DNA of 33,157 nucleotides. Source: a gamma proteobacterium symbiont of Ctena orbiculata (lineage in GTDB: Bacteria > Pseudomonadota > Gammaproteobacteria > Chromatiales > Chromatiaceae). The notes under the pieces were generated by a model. It was given only the letters and a program-made list of their open reading frames with translations, did no database searches and was not told where the DNA came from. A program made the translations under genes and the position numbers. The stretch is taken from assembly GCA_003094555.1 (NCBI GenBank), contig NATW01000084.1, positions 1 through 33,157 on the forward strand, written 5' to 3'. Below are positions 16,728 to 24,314 of this stretch, piece after piece (the first letter of the stretch is position 1; the number at the start of each line of letters is the position of its first letter).

Positions 16728-18194
16728 TCAGTAGCCTCCGGCAGCTAAACCCGCCAGTCGATAGAAGGGATCGGGATAGAAGAACAGGATGATGCAGGCG
16801 CTCGAGGTGATCACCATTGCCAGCAACATCGACTTTGGCGCTTCCGCGATCTTCGTATAGTGTTCACTGCTCTCCGGTTTGCTGAAAAAAGCCCGAATAG
16901 GGATGGGCAGCAGATAGAGAATGTTGAGCAGGGAGCTGATCATCAACACGGCAAGTAGCAACAGCTGTGTCGTCTCTACCGCGCCCAGACCAAGATACCA
17001 CTTGCTCCACATGCCACCGAAAGGCGGCAAACCGATGATGCTCAAGGTGCCAATAAAAAAGGCCACAAAGGTGACGGGCATGGCGCGACCCAGCCCGTTC
17101 AGCTCGCTGACCTGTTTTTTATGGCTGGCGACGAGGATGGCGCCGGCGGCAAAAAAGAGCGTGATCTTGGCAAAGGCATGCATCGCGATATGCATGGAGG
17201 CACCGATCAGTCCTGCTTTGCTGGCCAGCATGGCGCCCAGTACAATGTAGCTCAGTTGGCTGACGGTGGAGTAGGCCAGCCGTGCCTTGAGATTGTCCTT
17301 GGTCATCGCGATCATGGATGCGATCAATATGGTAGCTGCTGCAACCCAGATCAGGCCGCCGGCCACATCATTGGAGAGGATGAAATCACCCCCGAAAATA
17401 TAGATGGTCACCTTTAGCAAGGTGAAGACACCGGCCTTGACCACGGCTACCGCATGCAACAGCGCACTGACCGGCGTGGGTGCCACCATCGCCGCAGGTA
17501 GCCAGCGGTGAAAGGGCATTACGGCGGCCTTGCCGATACCGAACAGGAATAGCGCATAGAGCAGGCCGGCCCAGGCGGGATCGATATGACCGTCCAGTAT
17601 CCCACCCGCCTGAAAGTCGATGCGGCCGGTCAGGGACCATGTCACCAGAATTCCCAGCAGGAACAGGCCGATGGATGTCCCCAGCAAAATGCCGAGATAG
17701 ACCCGTCCGCCGCGCTTCGCCTCCGCGCTGCCGGCATGGGTGACCAGTGGATAGGTCGAAAGGGTCAGCATTTCGTAGAAAAGGAACAGCGTAAGCAGGT
17801 TGGCCGAGAAGGCGATGCCCATGGTCGCGGCGATAGAAACCGCAAAGGCGGCGAAGAATCGCGTTTGATTCTGTTCATGATGGCCGCGCATATAGCCGAT
17901 GGCGTAGATCGAGGTCACTACCCACAGTAGTCCGGCCACCAGTGCAAACAGCATCCCCAGCGCCTCGATCTCGAAGGCGATGGCAAGGCCCGGTAGTGGC
18001 TCGATCAGGGTCAGAGCAAATACCTCGCCATCAAAAAACCGTGCCGCTAGCGTGACCACAAGAACGGCAATCAGCGCCGAGCACAGCAGTGTCACCCCCT
18101 CTCTGACATTGGGGTTGTTCCGGGTAATGATGATGCCGGCCGCACCCACCAGCGGCAGCAGCAGGATCGTCAGCAGCAGTGTCTCGGCACTCAT
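16728..18194 (-). CDS. Second MrpD/NuoM-like antiporter subunit
   Basis: Polytopic protein of 488 residues of the proton-conducting antiporter family. Key residues are present: Glu in LFLFYEMLTLSTYPLV and Lys in GIGKAAVMPFHRWLPAAMVAPTPVSALLHAVAVVKAGVF. The broken-helix regions typical of the family are also present, including AYSTVSQLSYIVLG and GLPPFGGMWSKWYL. It overlaps the preceding D-type gene by 4 bases (ATGA type) and ends one base before the small membrane protein gene. It is distinct from its two relatives in the operon, so this is not a recent tandem duplication. It is presumably one of the ion-translocating units. Confidence 0.9.
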   Translation of the reverse strand: MSAETLLLTILLLPLVGAAGIIITRNNPNVREGVTLLCSALIAVLVVTLAARFFDGEVFALTLIEPLPGLAIAFEIEALGMLFALVAGLLWVVTSIYAIGYMRGHHEQNQTRFFAAFAVSIAATMGIAFSANLLTLFLFYEMLTLSTYPLVTHAGSAEAKRGGRVYLGILLGTSIGLFLLGILVTWSLTGRIDFQAGGILDGHIDPAWAGLLYALFLFGIGKAAVMPFHRWLPAAMVAPTPVSALLHAVAVVKAGVFTLLKVTIYIFGGDFILSNDVAGGLIWVAAATILIASMIAMTKDNLKARLAYSTVSQLSYIVLGAMLASKAGLIGASMHIAMHAFAKITLFFAAGAILVASHKKQVSELNGLGRAMPVTFVAFFIGTLSIIGLPPFGGMWSKWYLGLGAVETTQLLLLAVLMISSLLNILYLLPIPIRAFFSKPESSEHYTKIAEAPKSMLLAMVITSSACIILFFYPDPFYRLAGLAAGGY

Positions 18195-19666
18195 GGCTGC
18201 ATCCCCGCAAGCATGGTCGCTGCCTTTGCAGCCACGCCTACCGTGAGCCCGGTATCGAGGCCAAAATAGATATTGGCAAGCACCAGGCTCCAGGTCGGTA
18301 CGAGTAATAGTAACGGTGCTTCGCTAACTGCATGGCCCGCATCGTCCACGGGTTTGAAATAGAGTGCCTCGATCAATTTGCCGACATACACCACGGCCAG
18401 CAGCGAACCAGACAGGATAACGGTAACCGAGATCCAGGCCTGCTGCTCCAGTGCCGCCATGACCAGGTACCATTTGCTGATAAACCCGGCGGTGCCCGGC
18501 ACGCCGACAAGGCTCAGGCCGCCGATAACGATAGCGCCAAACGTCCAGGGCATCGCTCTGCCCAGGCCCTGAATCTGATCCATACGGCATGCGCCGATAC
18601 GGTAGACAATGGCGCCAATGGCCATGAACAGTGCCCCTTTCATCAGCGCGTGGTTGAACAGGTGGACCAGTGTGGCGGTCAAGCCGCTGACGGATGCAAA
18701 GCCGATACCCAGTGCCATGTAACCGACTTGCGCGACACTGGAGTAGGCCAGCAAGCGTTTAACATCTGCCTGGTAGATGGCGTAGACCGAGGCAATGATA
18801 ATGCCGGAGATACCCGCCACGATAAACAACTCTTCGGCGGGCGATGCCAGCGCGAAGCCGTGCGGAAAAACCGTGAATAGTATGCGCAGCATCACGTAAA
18901 CGGCGACCTTGGTGGCGGTTGCCGCAAGAAAAACGGTGACCGCGGAGGGGGCATAGGTATAGGCGTTGGGCAGCCAGAGATGCAGCGGAAACAGCGCCAG
19001 CTTCAGCGCGATGCCGATCATGATGAAAGCAAAGCCGGTTTCCACGGTTTTTAGGTGCAGCACATCGGGCAGGATGGTCGCCAGGTCCTGCATATTCAGG
19101 GTGCCGGTTTGCGAATAGATCAGGCCCACGCCGATCAAGTAGAAGGTGGCGCCGATGGTGCCCATGATCAGGTATTGATAGGCGGCGGTGAAAGCCTGGC
19201 GCTGCCTGCCAAGGCTGATCAGCGCATAGGAGGCGAGCGAGGATATCTCCAGGAAGACGAATACATTAAAGATATCGCCGGTCTGGGTGATTCCCAGCAG
19301 GCCGGTCAGGCAGAGTAGCAAGGCGCTATAGAACAGCGGTATCTTCTCTTCGGCGATCTCCTGCTCCGAACTGAGCAGCGCATAGGGCAGTGTGATCGCA
19401 GCGATTGCAGCAACGATCAGGGCCACAAAGGCATTGACCGCATCGATACGGTATTCAATTCCCCAGGGCGGTGCCCAGCCACCCAGTTCGTAACTGATTG
19501 CCCCCTCATGAAGAACCGCCCACAGCTGCATCCCGGCAAGCACGGCGCACGAGGCCGCGACAATAAACGAAAGCGCCCAGGGCAATCGACCACGCGGCAA
19601 TACGGCGACTATGGGCGCAGCAATCAGCGGTACAACGACCAGCAGCAGGCTAATATGACTTAACAT
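18191..19666 (-). CDS. mrpD: Cation:proton antiporter subunit D (MrpD/MnhD-like)
   Basis: A 491-residue polytopic membrane protein directly after the MrpC gene, the canonical MrpD position. The conserved Glu (VFVFLEISSLASYALIS) and Lys (GIALKLALFPLHLWLPNAYTYAPSAVTVFLAATATKVAVYV) required for transport in this family are present, as are AYSSVAQVGYMALGIG and GVPGTAGFISKWYL. In Mrp complexes, D couples proton and sodium movement. The start overlaps the mrpC stop by 1 base, and its stop overlaps the next D-like gene by 4 bases. Confidence 0.92.
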   Translation of the reverse strand: MLSHISLLLVVVPLIAAPIVAVLPRGRLPWALSFIVAASCAVLAGMQLWAVLHEGAISYELGGWAPPWGIEYRIDAVNAFVALIVAAIAAITLPYALLSSEQEIAEEKIPLFYSALLLCLTGLLGITQTGDIFNVFVFLEISSLASYALISLGRQRQAFTAAYQYLIMGTIGATFYLIGVGLIYSQTGTLNMQDLATILPDVLHLKTVETGFAFIMIGIALKLALFPLHLWLPNAYTYAPSAVTVFLAATATKVAVYVMLRILFTVFPHGFALASPAEELFIVAGISGIIIASVYAIYQADVKRLLAYSSVAQVGYMALGIGFASVSGLTATLVHLFNHALMKGALFMAIGAIVYRIGACRMDQIQGLGRAMPWTFGAIVIGGLSLVGVPGTAGFISKWYLVMAALEQQAWISVTVILSGSLLAVVYVGKLIEALYFKPVDDAGHAVSEAPLLLLVPTWSLVLANIYFGLDTGLTVGVAAKAATMLAGMQP

Positions 19667-20025
19667 TACAGCGAATGATCCAGATTGTGAATTTCATCCT
19701 CTTCAATGGTGCCGTAGGACTCCTTGATGCGCACAACTAAAGCCAGCGCCAGCGCGGTTGTCGCCACGCCCACCACGATGGCGGTGAGGATCAATACATG
19801 GGGTAATGGATTTGAATAGACCTTGACGCCTTCAGTGATAATAGGCGCAGCCCCACCCTTCACAGTGCCCAGGCTGATATAGAGAAAAAATATCGAGACC
19901 TGGAATATGTTCAGGCCGATAATCTTTTTTATCAGGTTGCCTCGGCTTATCACGGTATAGAGCCCGACCATCATCAAAATGATCACAATCCAGTAGTTAT
20001 AGTGGCCAATAAAGAAATCCGTCAT
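19666..20025 (-). CDS. mrpC: Cation:proton antiporter subunit C (NuoK-like)
   Basis: A 119-residue, three-helix protein related to NuoK/MrpC/MbhG. Signature parts are LYTVISRGNLIKKIIGLNIFQVSIFFLYIS and PLPHVLILTAIVVGVATTALALALVVRI. The C-terminal acidic tail (EEDEIHNLDHSL) is short and cytoplasmic. It sits between subunit B (3-base gap) and subunit D (1-base overlap), its standard place in Mrp and Mbh operons. In these complexes it forms part of the lateral ion channel linking the D- and A-type subunits. Confidence 0.92.
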   Translation of the reverse strand: MTDFFIGHYNYWIVIILMMVGLYTVISRGNLIKKIIGLNIFQVSIFFLYISLGTVKGGAAPIITEGVKVYSNPLPHVLILTAIVVGVATTALALALVVRIKESYGTIEEDEIHNLDHSL

Positions 20026-20028
20026 TCT

Positions 20029-20445
20029 CTACCTACCCCTCCCTGCAAAGGCAAAAAATAGAATCAACATGGCCGCAGCCACCGTGATACCCACGCCCAG
20101 CTCCACCAACAGAATACCCAGATGCTGCCCGGCAATCTGATTGCTACCCAACATCGTGTAATCGAGGTAGTTGCCCCCTAACAGCAGGGATACCAACCCA
20201 ACCCCTGCATAGATCACCACGCCCAGTGCGGCCAGTATGCGCAGCCAGTGTGCAGGGATGATCTTTTCTGCGGTATCGAGCCCGAACACCAGGGAATAAA
20301 GAATGAACGCGGCGCTGAAAATCACCCCGGCCTGAAAGCCGCCCCCGGGGCCGAAATCACCATGAAACTGGACATAGAGTGCAAACAGGATGATGAGCGG
20401 GATAACGAACTTTGCAATAACATGCAGGATAAGATTAGGCCTCAT
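20029..20445 (-). CDS. mrpB: Cation:proton antiporter subunit B (MnhB domain)
   Basis: A 138-residue MnhB-domain protein with four membrane helices. The conserved HVIAKFVIPLIILFALYVQFHGDFGPGGGFQAGVIFSAAFILYSLVFG region is unmistakable. The start is placed at ATG 20445, preceded by GAGGGGA at a suitable distance; an ATG 15 bases upstream has no clear site of its own. The coding region overlaps the preceding A'-type gene by 11 bases. Part of the Mrp/Mbh-like antiporter membrane complex. Confidence 0.92.
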   Translation of the reverse strand: MRPNLILHVIAKFVIPLIILFALYVQFHGDFGPGGGFQAGVIFSAAFILYSLVFGLDTAEKIIPAHWLRILAALGVVIYAGVGLVSLLLGGNYLDYTMLGSNQIAGQHLGILLVELGVGITVAAAMLILFFAFAGRGR

Positions 20446-21025
20446 CTTGCTTCCCCTCATCCTTTGTCTTGCCCGTCGGTCTTGAGCGTCTCCCGCCGAT
20501 CAACAGCAACACGGCTACAGCGGCGGTGTAGATAACCGTGACCTCACCCAGGGTATCGAACCCGCGATAGCTCGCCAGAACGGCAGTCACGATATTCGGG
20601 ACACCTGTTTCCTGGAGCGCGTTATCGATGTAATAGCGCGTAACATGTATCTGTGCAGGCGCATCGGGGGCACCAAATGCCGGGATATCCAAGGTGCCGT
20701 AAACCAGTGCCGAGCCGGTGATGGCCACGACGACCAGCGGTAACCACGGACGGTGGGCCAGCGGCGTCTCGACGTAGTAGGGTTTTTGCTGCCTCTTGAC
20801 CAATGCAAGGGTGGTCAACATCAATACCGTAGAGATTCCGGCACCCACCGCCGCCTCGGTAAAGGCCACATCGGGGGCATCCATAACCACGAATAGACCG
20901 GCTGACAGCAGACTGAAAATCCCATACAGCATGACAATGGCAAACAGGTTTGACATGCGTAAGATAGCAACCGAGGTGATCGCCAGAAAGGCCAGCAAGG
21001 TGATATCGATAATAATATCAATCAT
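20435..21025 (-). CDS. MrpA C-terminal-like subunit (MbhD-MbhE fusion)
   Basis: A 196-residue membrane protein. The first part is a DUF4040/MbhD-like unit (VMDAPDVAFTEAAVGAGISTVLMLTTLALVKR). The second is MbhE-like (GVPNIVTAVLASYRGFDTLGEVTVIYTAAVAVLLLIGG). Together they correspond to the C-terminal domain of large MrpA proteins, here as a stand-alone gene without the NuoL-like N-terminal half. This split is what archaeal Mbh and some bacterial Mrp-like operons have, where MbhD and MbhE are separate. A short charged C-terminus (TGKTKDEGKQDEA) follows. It overlaps the genes on both sides, by 8 bases (G) and 11 bases (B). Confidence 0.88.
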   Translation of the reverse strand: MIDIIIDITLLAFLAITSVAILRMSNLFAIVMLYGIFSLLSAGLFVVMDAPDVAFTEAAVGAGISTVLMLTTLALVKRQQKPYYVETPLAHRPWLPLVVVAITGSALVYGTLDIPAFGAPDAPAQIHVTRYYIDNALQETGVPNIVTAVLASYRGFDTLGEVTVIYTAAVAVLLLIGGRRSRPTGKTKDEGKQDEA

Positions 21026-21347
21026 GATGGTTCAGCTTTCTCCAGTCATCTCTATCCGGCTTGGGCTGCAAACCGCTGTGCTGCGCCGCGTTAGCCAACG
21101 CATGGGAAGCGGTTGGGGTAGTAAAAAAGAGGAATACGAAAATCAGGGCCAGTTTAAAGGCGGCGATACTCCAGCCGGCCTGCAGTCCAAGGCCCAGCAG
21201 GATCAACATGGCGCAGAGGGTATCGGTTATTCCGGTAGCGTGCAGGCGGCTGTAAAAGTCGGGGAAGAGGTGAATGCCGATACCGCCAACGATACCCAGC
21301 GCCCCGCCAACCAATAGGAGAATCCAACTGGCAATGTCGATAATCAA
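21018..21347 (-). CDS. mrpG: Cation:proton antiporter subunit G
   Basis: A 109-residue MnhG/MbhC-type protein with three helices. The conserved GIGIHLFPDFYSRLHATGITDTLCAMLILLGLGL segment and the final TTPTASHALANAAQHSG motif are present. It overlaps subunit F by 4 bases upstream and the A'-type gene by 8 bases downstream. In Mrp, subunit G is part of the E-F-G module packed beside subunit A; its individual role is not well defined. Confidence 0.92.
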   Translation of the reverse strand: MIIDIASWILLLVGGALGIVGGIGIHLFPDFYSRLHATGITDTLCAMLILLGLGLQAGWSIAAFKLALIFVFLFFTTPTASHALANAAQHSGLQPKPDRDDWRKLNHHD

Positions 21348-21646
21348 TCCGGCTCTCCCTGTTTAACTTCGCACTCGTCGTCGTCCGAGGAGTGAAAATC
21401 ACCTCGAGTGATCAGCTTTAGCGCTGCGACGACACCAATAAAGTTGATCAACGCGTACACCAGTGCAATATCCAGCAGATCACTTCTGCCGGAGAAAAAC
21501 GCCAAAACGGCAATCAGCAGCACCGTCTTGGTGCCGAACATGTTAACCGCTGCAATGCGATCATAGGTCGTGGGTCCAGTGAGCGCGCGTGCGAGGGCCA
21601 ATCCCATGGTGACAAGGATCGCCAGGAAAGCTGCAACGAACATCAT
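21344..21646 (-). CDS. mrpF: Cation:proton antiporter subunit F
   Basis: A 100-residue, three-helix MnhF/MbhB protein. It shows the signature GPTTYDRIAAVNMFGTKTVLLIAVLAFFSGRSDLLDIALVYALINFIGVVAALKL. The C-terminal tail is acidic (DDDECEVKQGEPD). It overlaps subunit E (upstream) and subunit G (downstream) by 4 bases each. MrpF-type subunits are needed for assembly and have been linked to bile salt or cation efflux in other bacteria, which is not testable here. Confidence 0.93.
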   Translation of the reverse strand: MMFVAAFLAILVTMGLALARALTGPTTYDRIAAVNMFGTKTVLLIAVLAFFSGRSDLLDIALVYALINFIGVVAALKLITRGDFHSSDDDECEVKQGEPD

Positions 21647-22119
21647 TGATTGAAAAGCCGCTTAGAGATCTCTTTCGACATGCTGCCTGTGGCTAGTTCG
21701 GCGGCCGCCTCTTTGCTGAGCGCATGCACGGTGAGGCTGTCTTTTGATAACCTGATCGTGACCGTCCCGGGGGTCAAGGTGATGGAATTAGCGTAAATCA
21801 CCGCACCCAGGTCCGATTCTTGCGGCTGTGGGATATCGATCATCTGTGGGCTGATCGATGTGCCCCGCCAACGCAGGACCCGTGTGGCAACATCGATATT
21901 TGCCTTTACGACCTCTCTGAGTAGATAGAGAAAAAAGCCGGGAAACTTCAACGAGAGATGCAGCGGATAGCTTTCATGGTCGATAACATTCATTCTGTGT
22001 GACAGGAAAACGGTGAGCGCGACAGATGCCACCCCCAGCCCCAGCAGCAGGGGTTCCAGGTGTCCCGACAAGGAGATCCAGAACAGAAATAGCAGTGCGG
22101 TAAAAATGAAAGATTTCAT
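21643..22119 (-). CDS. mrpE: Cation:proton antiporter subunit E
   Basis: A 158-residue MnhE/MbhA protein: two or three N-terminal helices, then a cytoplasmic domain with the diagnostic VIYANSITLTPGTVTIRLSKDSLTVHAL. It is the first gene of the operon running on the minus strand to 14773. I see only a weak ribosome site (GAG) just before the ATG and no convincing promoter. The AT-rich stretch containing TATAGATAAAAT on the minus strand about 25-35 bases upstream could supply a -10. The E-F-G-A'-B-C-D order that begins here is the order in Mbh-type clusters, not the A-B-C-D-E-F-G of classical Mrp. Confidence 0.92.
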   Translation of the reverse strand: MKSFIFTALLFLFWISLSGHLEPLLLGLGVASVALTVFLSHRMNVIDHESYPLHLSLKFPGFFLYLLREVVKANIDVATRVLRWRGTSISPQMIDIPQPQESDLGAVIYANSITLTPGTVTIRLSKDSLTVHALSKEAAAELATGSMSKEISKRLFNQ

Positions 22120-22306
22120 CTCGATGGTCTAATGTTGATTTTATCTATATTCTCCCGCCTGTGTGGCCAGATTATTGCCTGATTTTAACTTCTTTTCCAG
22201 TTTTTCTGTTCTCCTGTCGTTTAGAAACCCGAGTGCCTGAAGCGGTAGCTGTCTATACCGCTTGCGATGATATGACAGTGATGGGTGCCGATCGAGCAAG
22301 GCGGTC
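22120..22306. other. Spacer upstream of the antiporter operon
   Basis: No supportable gene. It must contain the operon promoter, but no good -35/-10 pair stands out. The side towards 22307 grades into decayed sequence that may belong to the SDR remnant. Confidence 0.4.
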
Positions 22307-22499
22307 GTGAAAGCCCCGGCATGCAACACGTTTCTGGGTGATAAAGAGGTGTTACCCGCATTTAATGCACTTCATCCGCTGGGGCGCAATGGACAAGCGC
22401 AGGATGTGATCTCGGCAATCCTTTTTTTTGACGGGTGCCTAGCCAGATTGAATAACCGGTACGGTATTCCCCGTAGACGGTGGTGTCACCGTGGGTCAG
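22307..22499 (+). pseudogene. C-terminal remnant of a short-chain dehydrogenase
   Basis: Reading VLPAFNALHPLGRNGQAQDVISAILFF, then, after a one-base frame change near 22440, ITGTVFPVDGGVTVGQ, gives the standard end of a classical SDR (PLGRxGxxxDVxxAxLF ... ITGxxxPVDGG). A stop codon (TGA where TGG is expected, just before ITG) also interrupts it. The Rossmann-fold and catalytic Tyr-x-x-x-Lys parts are absent. It is the first of several broken genes in this tract and cannot be functional. Confidence 0.7.
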
Positions 22500-22590
22500 C
22501 AAAACGCTACAGTACAGGAGAGAGTCACGTGGATATCAAACGAACATCGATCTTGAGTTAGTTGTTGCCTCGCCAGAAACCCGGTCAATC

Positions 22591-23037
22591 TTTTGCAATT
22601 GTGCTAAAGGCCGGAATCGGCGGTCACTGCTCGCATTCGCTACAGTGGCCTGGCTCAGTCATGTTACCGGCAATTCCTGTATGACGGCGCCATTCGGAGC
22701 GAGCTGTGTGTTGCTGTTCTCAGTGCCAGGCGGTCCGTTGTCGCAACCGGCTGACATAACCGGTGGACATATCGTCTCGGCGTCCATCGGATTTGTGGTG
22801 CGCGCACTCCTACTCGTGGAATGGTAGAGCATGAGCTTGGCCATTGCGGCAATGGCAGCGCTTTGGGTGACGCATCCGTCAGCGGGCGCGGATCCCCTGG
22901 TTGTGTTGTTTGGCAATCCAGAATGAGAGTATATCGGATTACCCGTCGTGGTTGGAAGTTTGATGCTTGTCATGATCGGGTGGCTGTATCATCGATTACC
23001 GCCGCGCATCATCTATCCCACACCGGAGCAAGGGTAA
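22591..23037 (+). pseudogene. HPP-family membrane protein with two internal stops
   Basis: A single frame reads TAPFGASCVLLFSVPGGPLSQPADITGGHIVSASIGFVV, then after a TAG at 22825, LAIAAMAALWVTHPSAGADPLVVLFGNP. After a TGA at about 22924 it continues as YIGLPVVVGSLMLVMIGWLYHRLPPRIIYPTPEQG. These are the hallmark blocks of HPP membrane proteins (APFGAS..LLF..P.SPLAQP, the HPP-like HPSAGADPL, and a final YHRLP); some members transport nitrite. The frame is preserved across both stops, indicating recent point inactivation of a once-intact gene. The N-terminus is not recognisable. Confidence 0.75.
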
Positions 23038-23062
23038 CCATCAACAATTGGAAGATGGCACC

Positions 23063-23257
23063 ATGGCAAAAATTGAAATCTATTCCAAGGAATGGTATCC
23101 CTGCTGCACCATGGCCTAGGCGTTGCTAGGTAACAAGCATCTCAGTTACGAGGAGATCGATGTTTCCGCGGATGCCGTACGTGAGCAAGAGAAGAACGAG
23201 CGCTCACAGCGCCGGTTGGTGCCACAGATCTTCATCGACAAACCTGCACTTGGCTGA
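23063..23257 (+). pseudogene. Glutaredoxin 3-like pseudogene
   Basis: The frame starting MAKIEIYSKEWYPCCTMA continues, after a TAG at 23117, as ALLGNKHLSYEEIDVSADAVREQEKNERSQRRLVPQIFIDKPALG. A second in-frame stop follows at 23255. Pattern and spacing match GrxC-type dithiol glutaredoxins, but the CPYC active site has become YPCC and the final GGCDD region is lost. It is clearly inactive. It shares only family membership with the grxD gene at the start of the window. Confidence 0.78.
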
Positions 23258-23315
23258 TTCACGTTCCACTCGATCAAGTTAAAATCAGTTAAAATGGACA
23301 GCCATCCTTAATTTG

Positions 23316-23588
23316 CAGCTCTACAACCACGATCTCTACGACGAGGTCAGCCAGGCCTTTGCGGTGTTCCTGCAGGTCAAGTCTGTCGGTGTGGTGGGTG
23401 ATGCCCGGCGCTACGACTATGTTGTCTCCCTGCGCGCAGTGAAGACGGTCGATTTCATGACCGCCAAGTTCGCGCATCTTCCTTACGATTTCCTGGAGAC
23501 GGTCTCGCGTAGAATTATCAATGAAGTGACGGGTATCTCTCGCGTAGCCTACGATATCTCCAGTAAGCCACCAGCCACTATTGAGTGA
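23316..23588 (+). pseudogene. 3' fragment of a second, divergent guaA
   Basis: Ninety codons match the end of GuaA, from the [17 protein letters not shown] block to SSKPPATIE. Over 89 aligned residues I count 10 differences from the resident GuaA C-terminus, with many synonymous changes besides. It is therefore not a recent copy of the local gene. The resident Trp codon TGG at the end is TGA here. There is no upstream guaA sequence, start codon or ribosome site. The boundary on the 5' side is abrupt, right after the glutaredoxin remnant. The 3' side continues straight into a left attachment arm, as behind the real guaA. Confidence 0.92.
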
Positions 23589-23749
23589 GAGTGACCTGTA
23601 TTTTTAACGTATTGATTTATAACAAATAAAACAATCTAATCAACAATATAATTTGCATCATCAATGGTATTTTTCATGGTATTTATTGTGTGTAGCAAAG
23701 TGGAAAACATCGATACCATGTAAGGCAGATTGATGCTGGCATGGTATCA
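23580..23749. mobile_element. Attachment-like site C: guaA-fragment core plus left arm
   Basis: Core ATTGAGTGAGAGTGACC (23580-23596) differs from the guaA core at two positions. The arm contains AATGGTAT at 23663 and CATGGTAT at 23675 (12 bases apart), GATACCATG at 23712-23720 and CATGGTATC at 23740-23748. Offsets from the core end are 67, 116 and 144, the same as in sites A and D. It bounds the left side of the module that carries the P460 operon. Confidence 0.8.
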
Positions 23750-23885
23750 GCCGTATTGAGCATTACCTGTTTTGCGAGGCCTCAGCCAGCTTTCTGCCAT
23801 TAAAGACATGATCCGCTCCCAGGCCAGAAACGTGATACATGTTCTCTTTAGTACCAGGTTGTTGTTTTGTTCATTAACCCATCGC

Positions 23886-24155
23886 TTATATCGGTGCTGG
23901 GCACCCTTCCATCTGAATGACTGCATAACCTCGAGTATGGATGGAACTTTCGTACTCAGGAGTAGCACTCTCGGAATGGCAGAAACGGCACTGCTCCTGC
24001 GATACTGTCTCTGGCTCGATGGCGATGCTGCGCAGCCACTCCAGGGCATAATGATTCGCGAGGCCCTCAGCCGAACCAGCAGGCAGCAGGATGTCGAAGT
24101 GCATGCGTTGGCCGTCGGCCAACAACACATGGGTGTCAAATACATCGATTTTCAT
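23886..24155 (-). CDS. DUF2024 family protein
   Basis: An 89-residue cytoplasmic protein that begins MKIDVFDTHVLLADGQRMHFDILLPAG and ends ATPEYESSIHTRGYAVIQMEGC, matching the DUF2024 family along its length. The function of the family is unknown. A CxxCH sequence (CRFCH) occurs in the middle, but without a signal peptide it is not expected to carry c-type heme; metal binding is possible. The start overlaps the stop of the upstream 51-codon gene (ATGA), and it is the last gene of the minus-strand MarR-thioredoxin-P460 operon. No gene is recognisable between it and site C (23750-23885). Confidence 0.85.
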   Translation of the reverse strand: MKIDVFDTHVLLADGQRMHFDILLPAGSAEGLANHYALEWLRSIAIEPETVSQEQCRFCHSESATPEYESSIHTRGYAVIQMEGCPAPI

Positions 24156-24307
24156 GGTGCTTTTCCCTCGAAAAGGATGGCGACCACGTGCACAACGATT
24201 AACAGCACGTATGTTGTGACACGTGGCCACCCAGGCACAGTCAGGGCCTCGGGCGTGTTCAGCCGTTCAGAGAGTTGCCATTTTGGCGCCAGCTGTGACT
24301 GAACCAT
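24152..24307 (-). CDS. 51-residue single-helix membrane microprotein
   Basis: Small ORF: a polar N-terminal half (MVQSQLAPKWQLSERLNTPE...) and one hydrophobic helix (about residues 31-46, including YVLLIVVHVVAIL), ending EGKAP. Support for reality: GAGG sits 5-8 bases upstream of the ATG, it begins 7 bases after the cytochrome P460 stop, and its own stop overlaps the DUF2024 start as ATGA, so it fills the operon exactly. I recognise no family. It may anchor or assist the cytochrome, which is an inference from position. Confidence 0.65.
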   Translation of the reverse strand: MVQSQLAPKWQLSERLNTPEALTVPGWPRVTTYVLLIVVHVVAILFEGKAP

Positions 24308-24314
24308 GCTTGCC

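Noticed and set aside
14773..22119. Complex I (nuo) or membrane-bound hydrogenase operon
   Set aside because: Only antiporter-type subunits occur; no NuoB/C/D/I-like or hydrogenase subunits, and MnhB/E/F/G are diagnostic of Mrp/Mbh antiporters.
23316..23588. A functional second GMP synthase
   Set aside because: Only the last 90 codons are present; no catalytic domains or start signals.
23886..24155. DUF2024 protein as a c-type cytochrome because of CxxCH
   Set aside because: No signal peptide, and the family is cytoplasmic; the motif alone is not enough.
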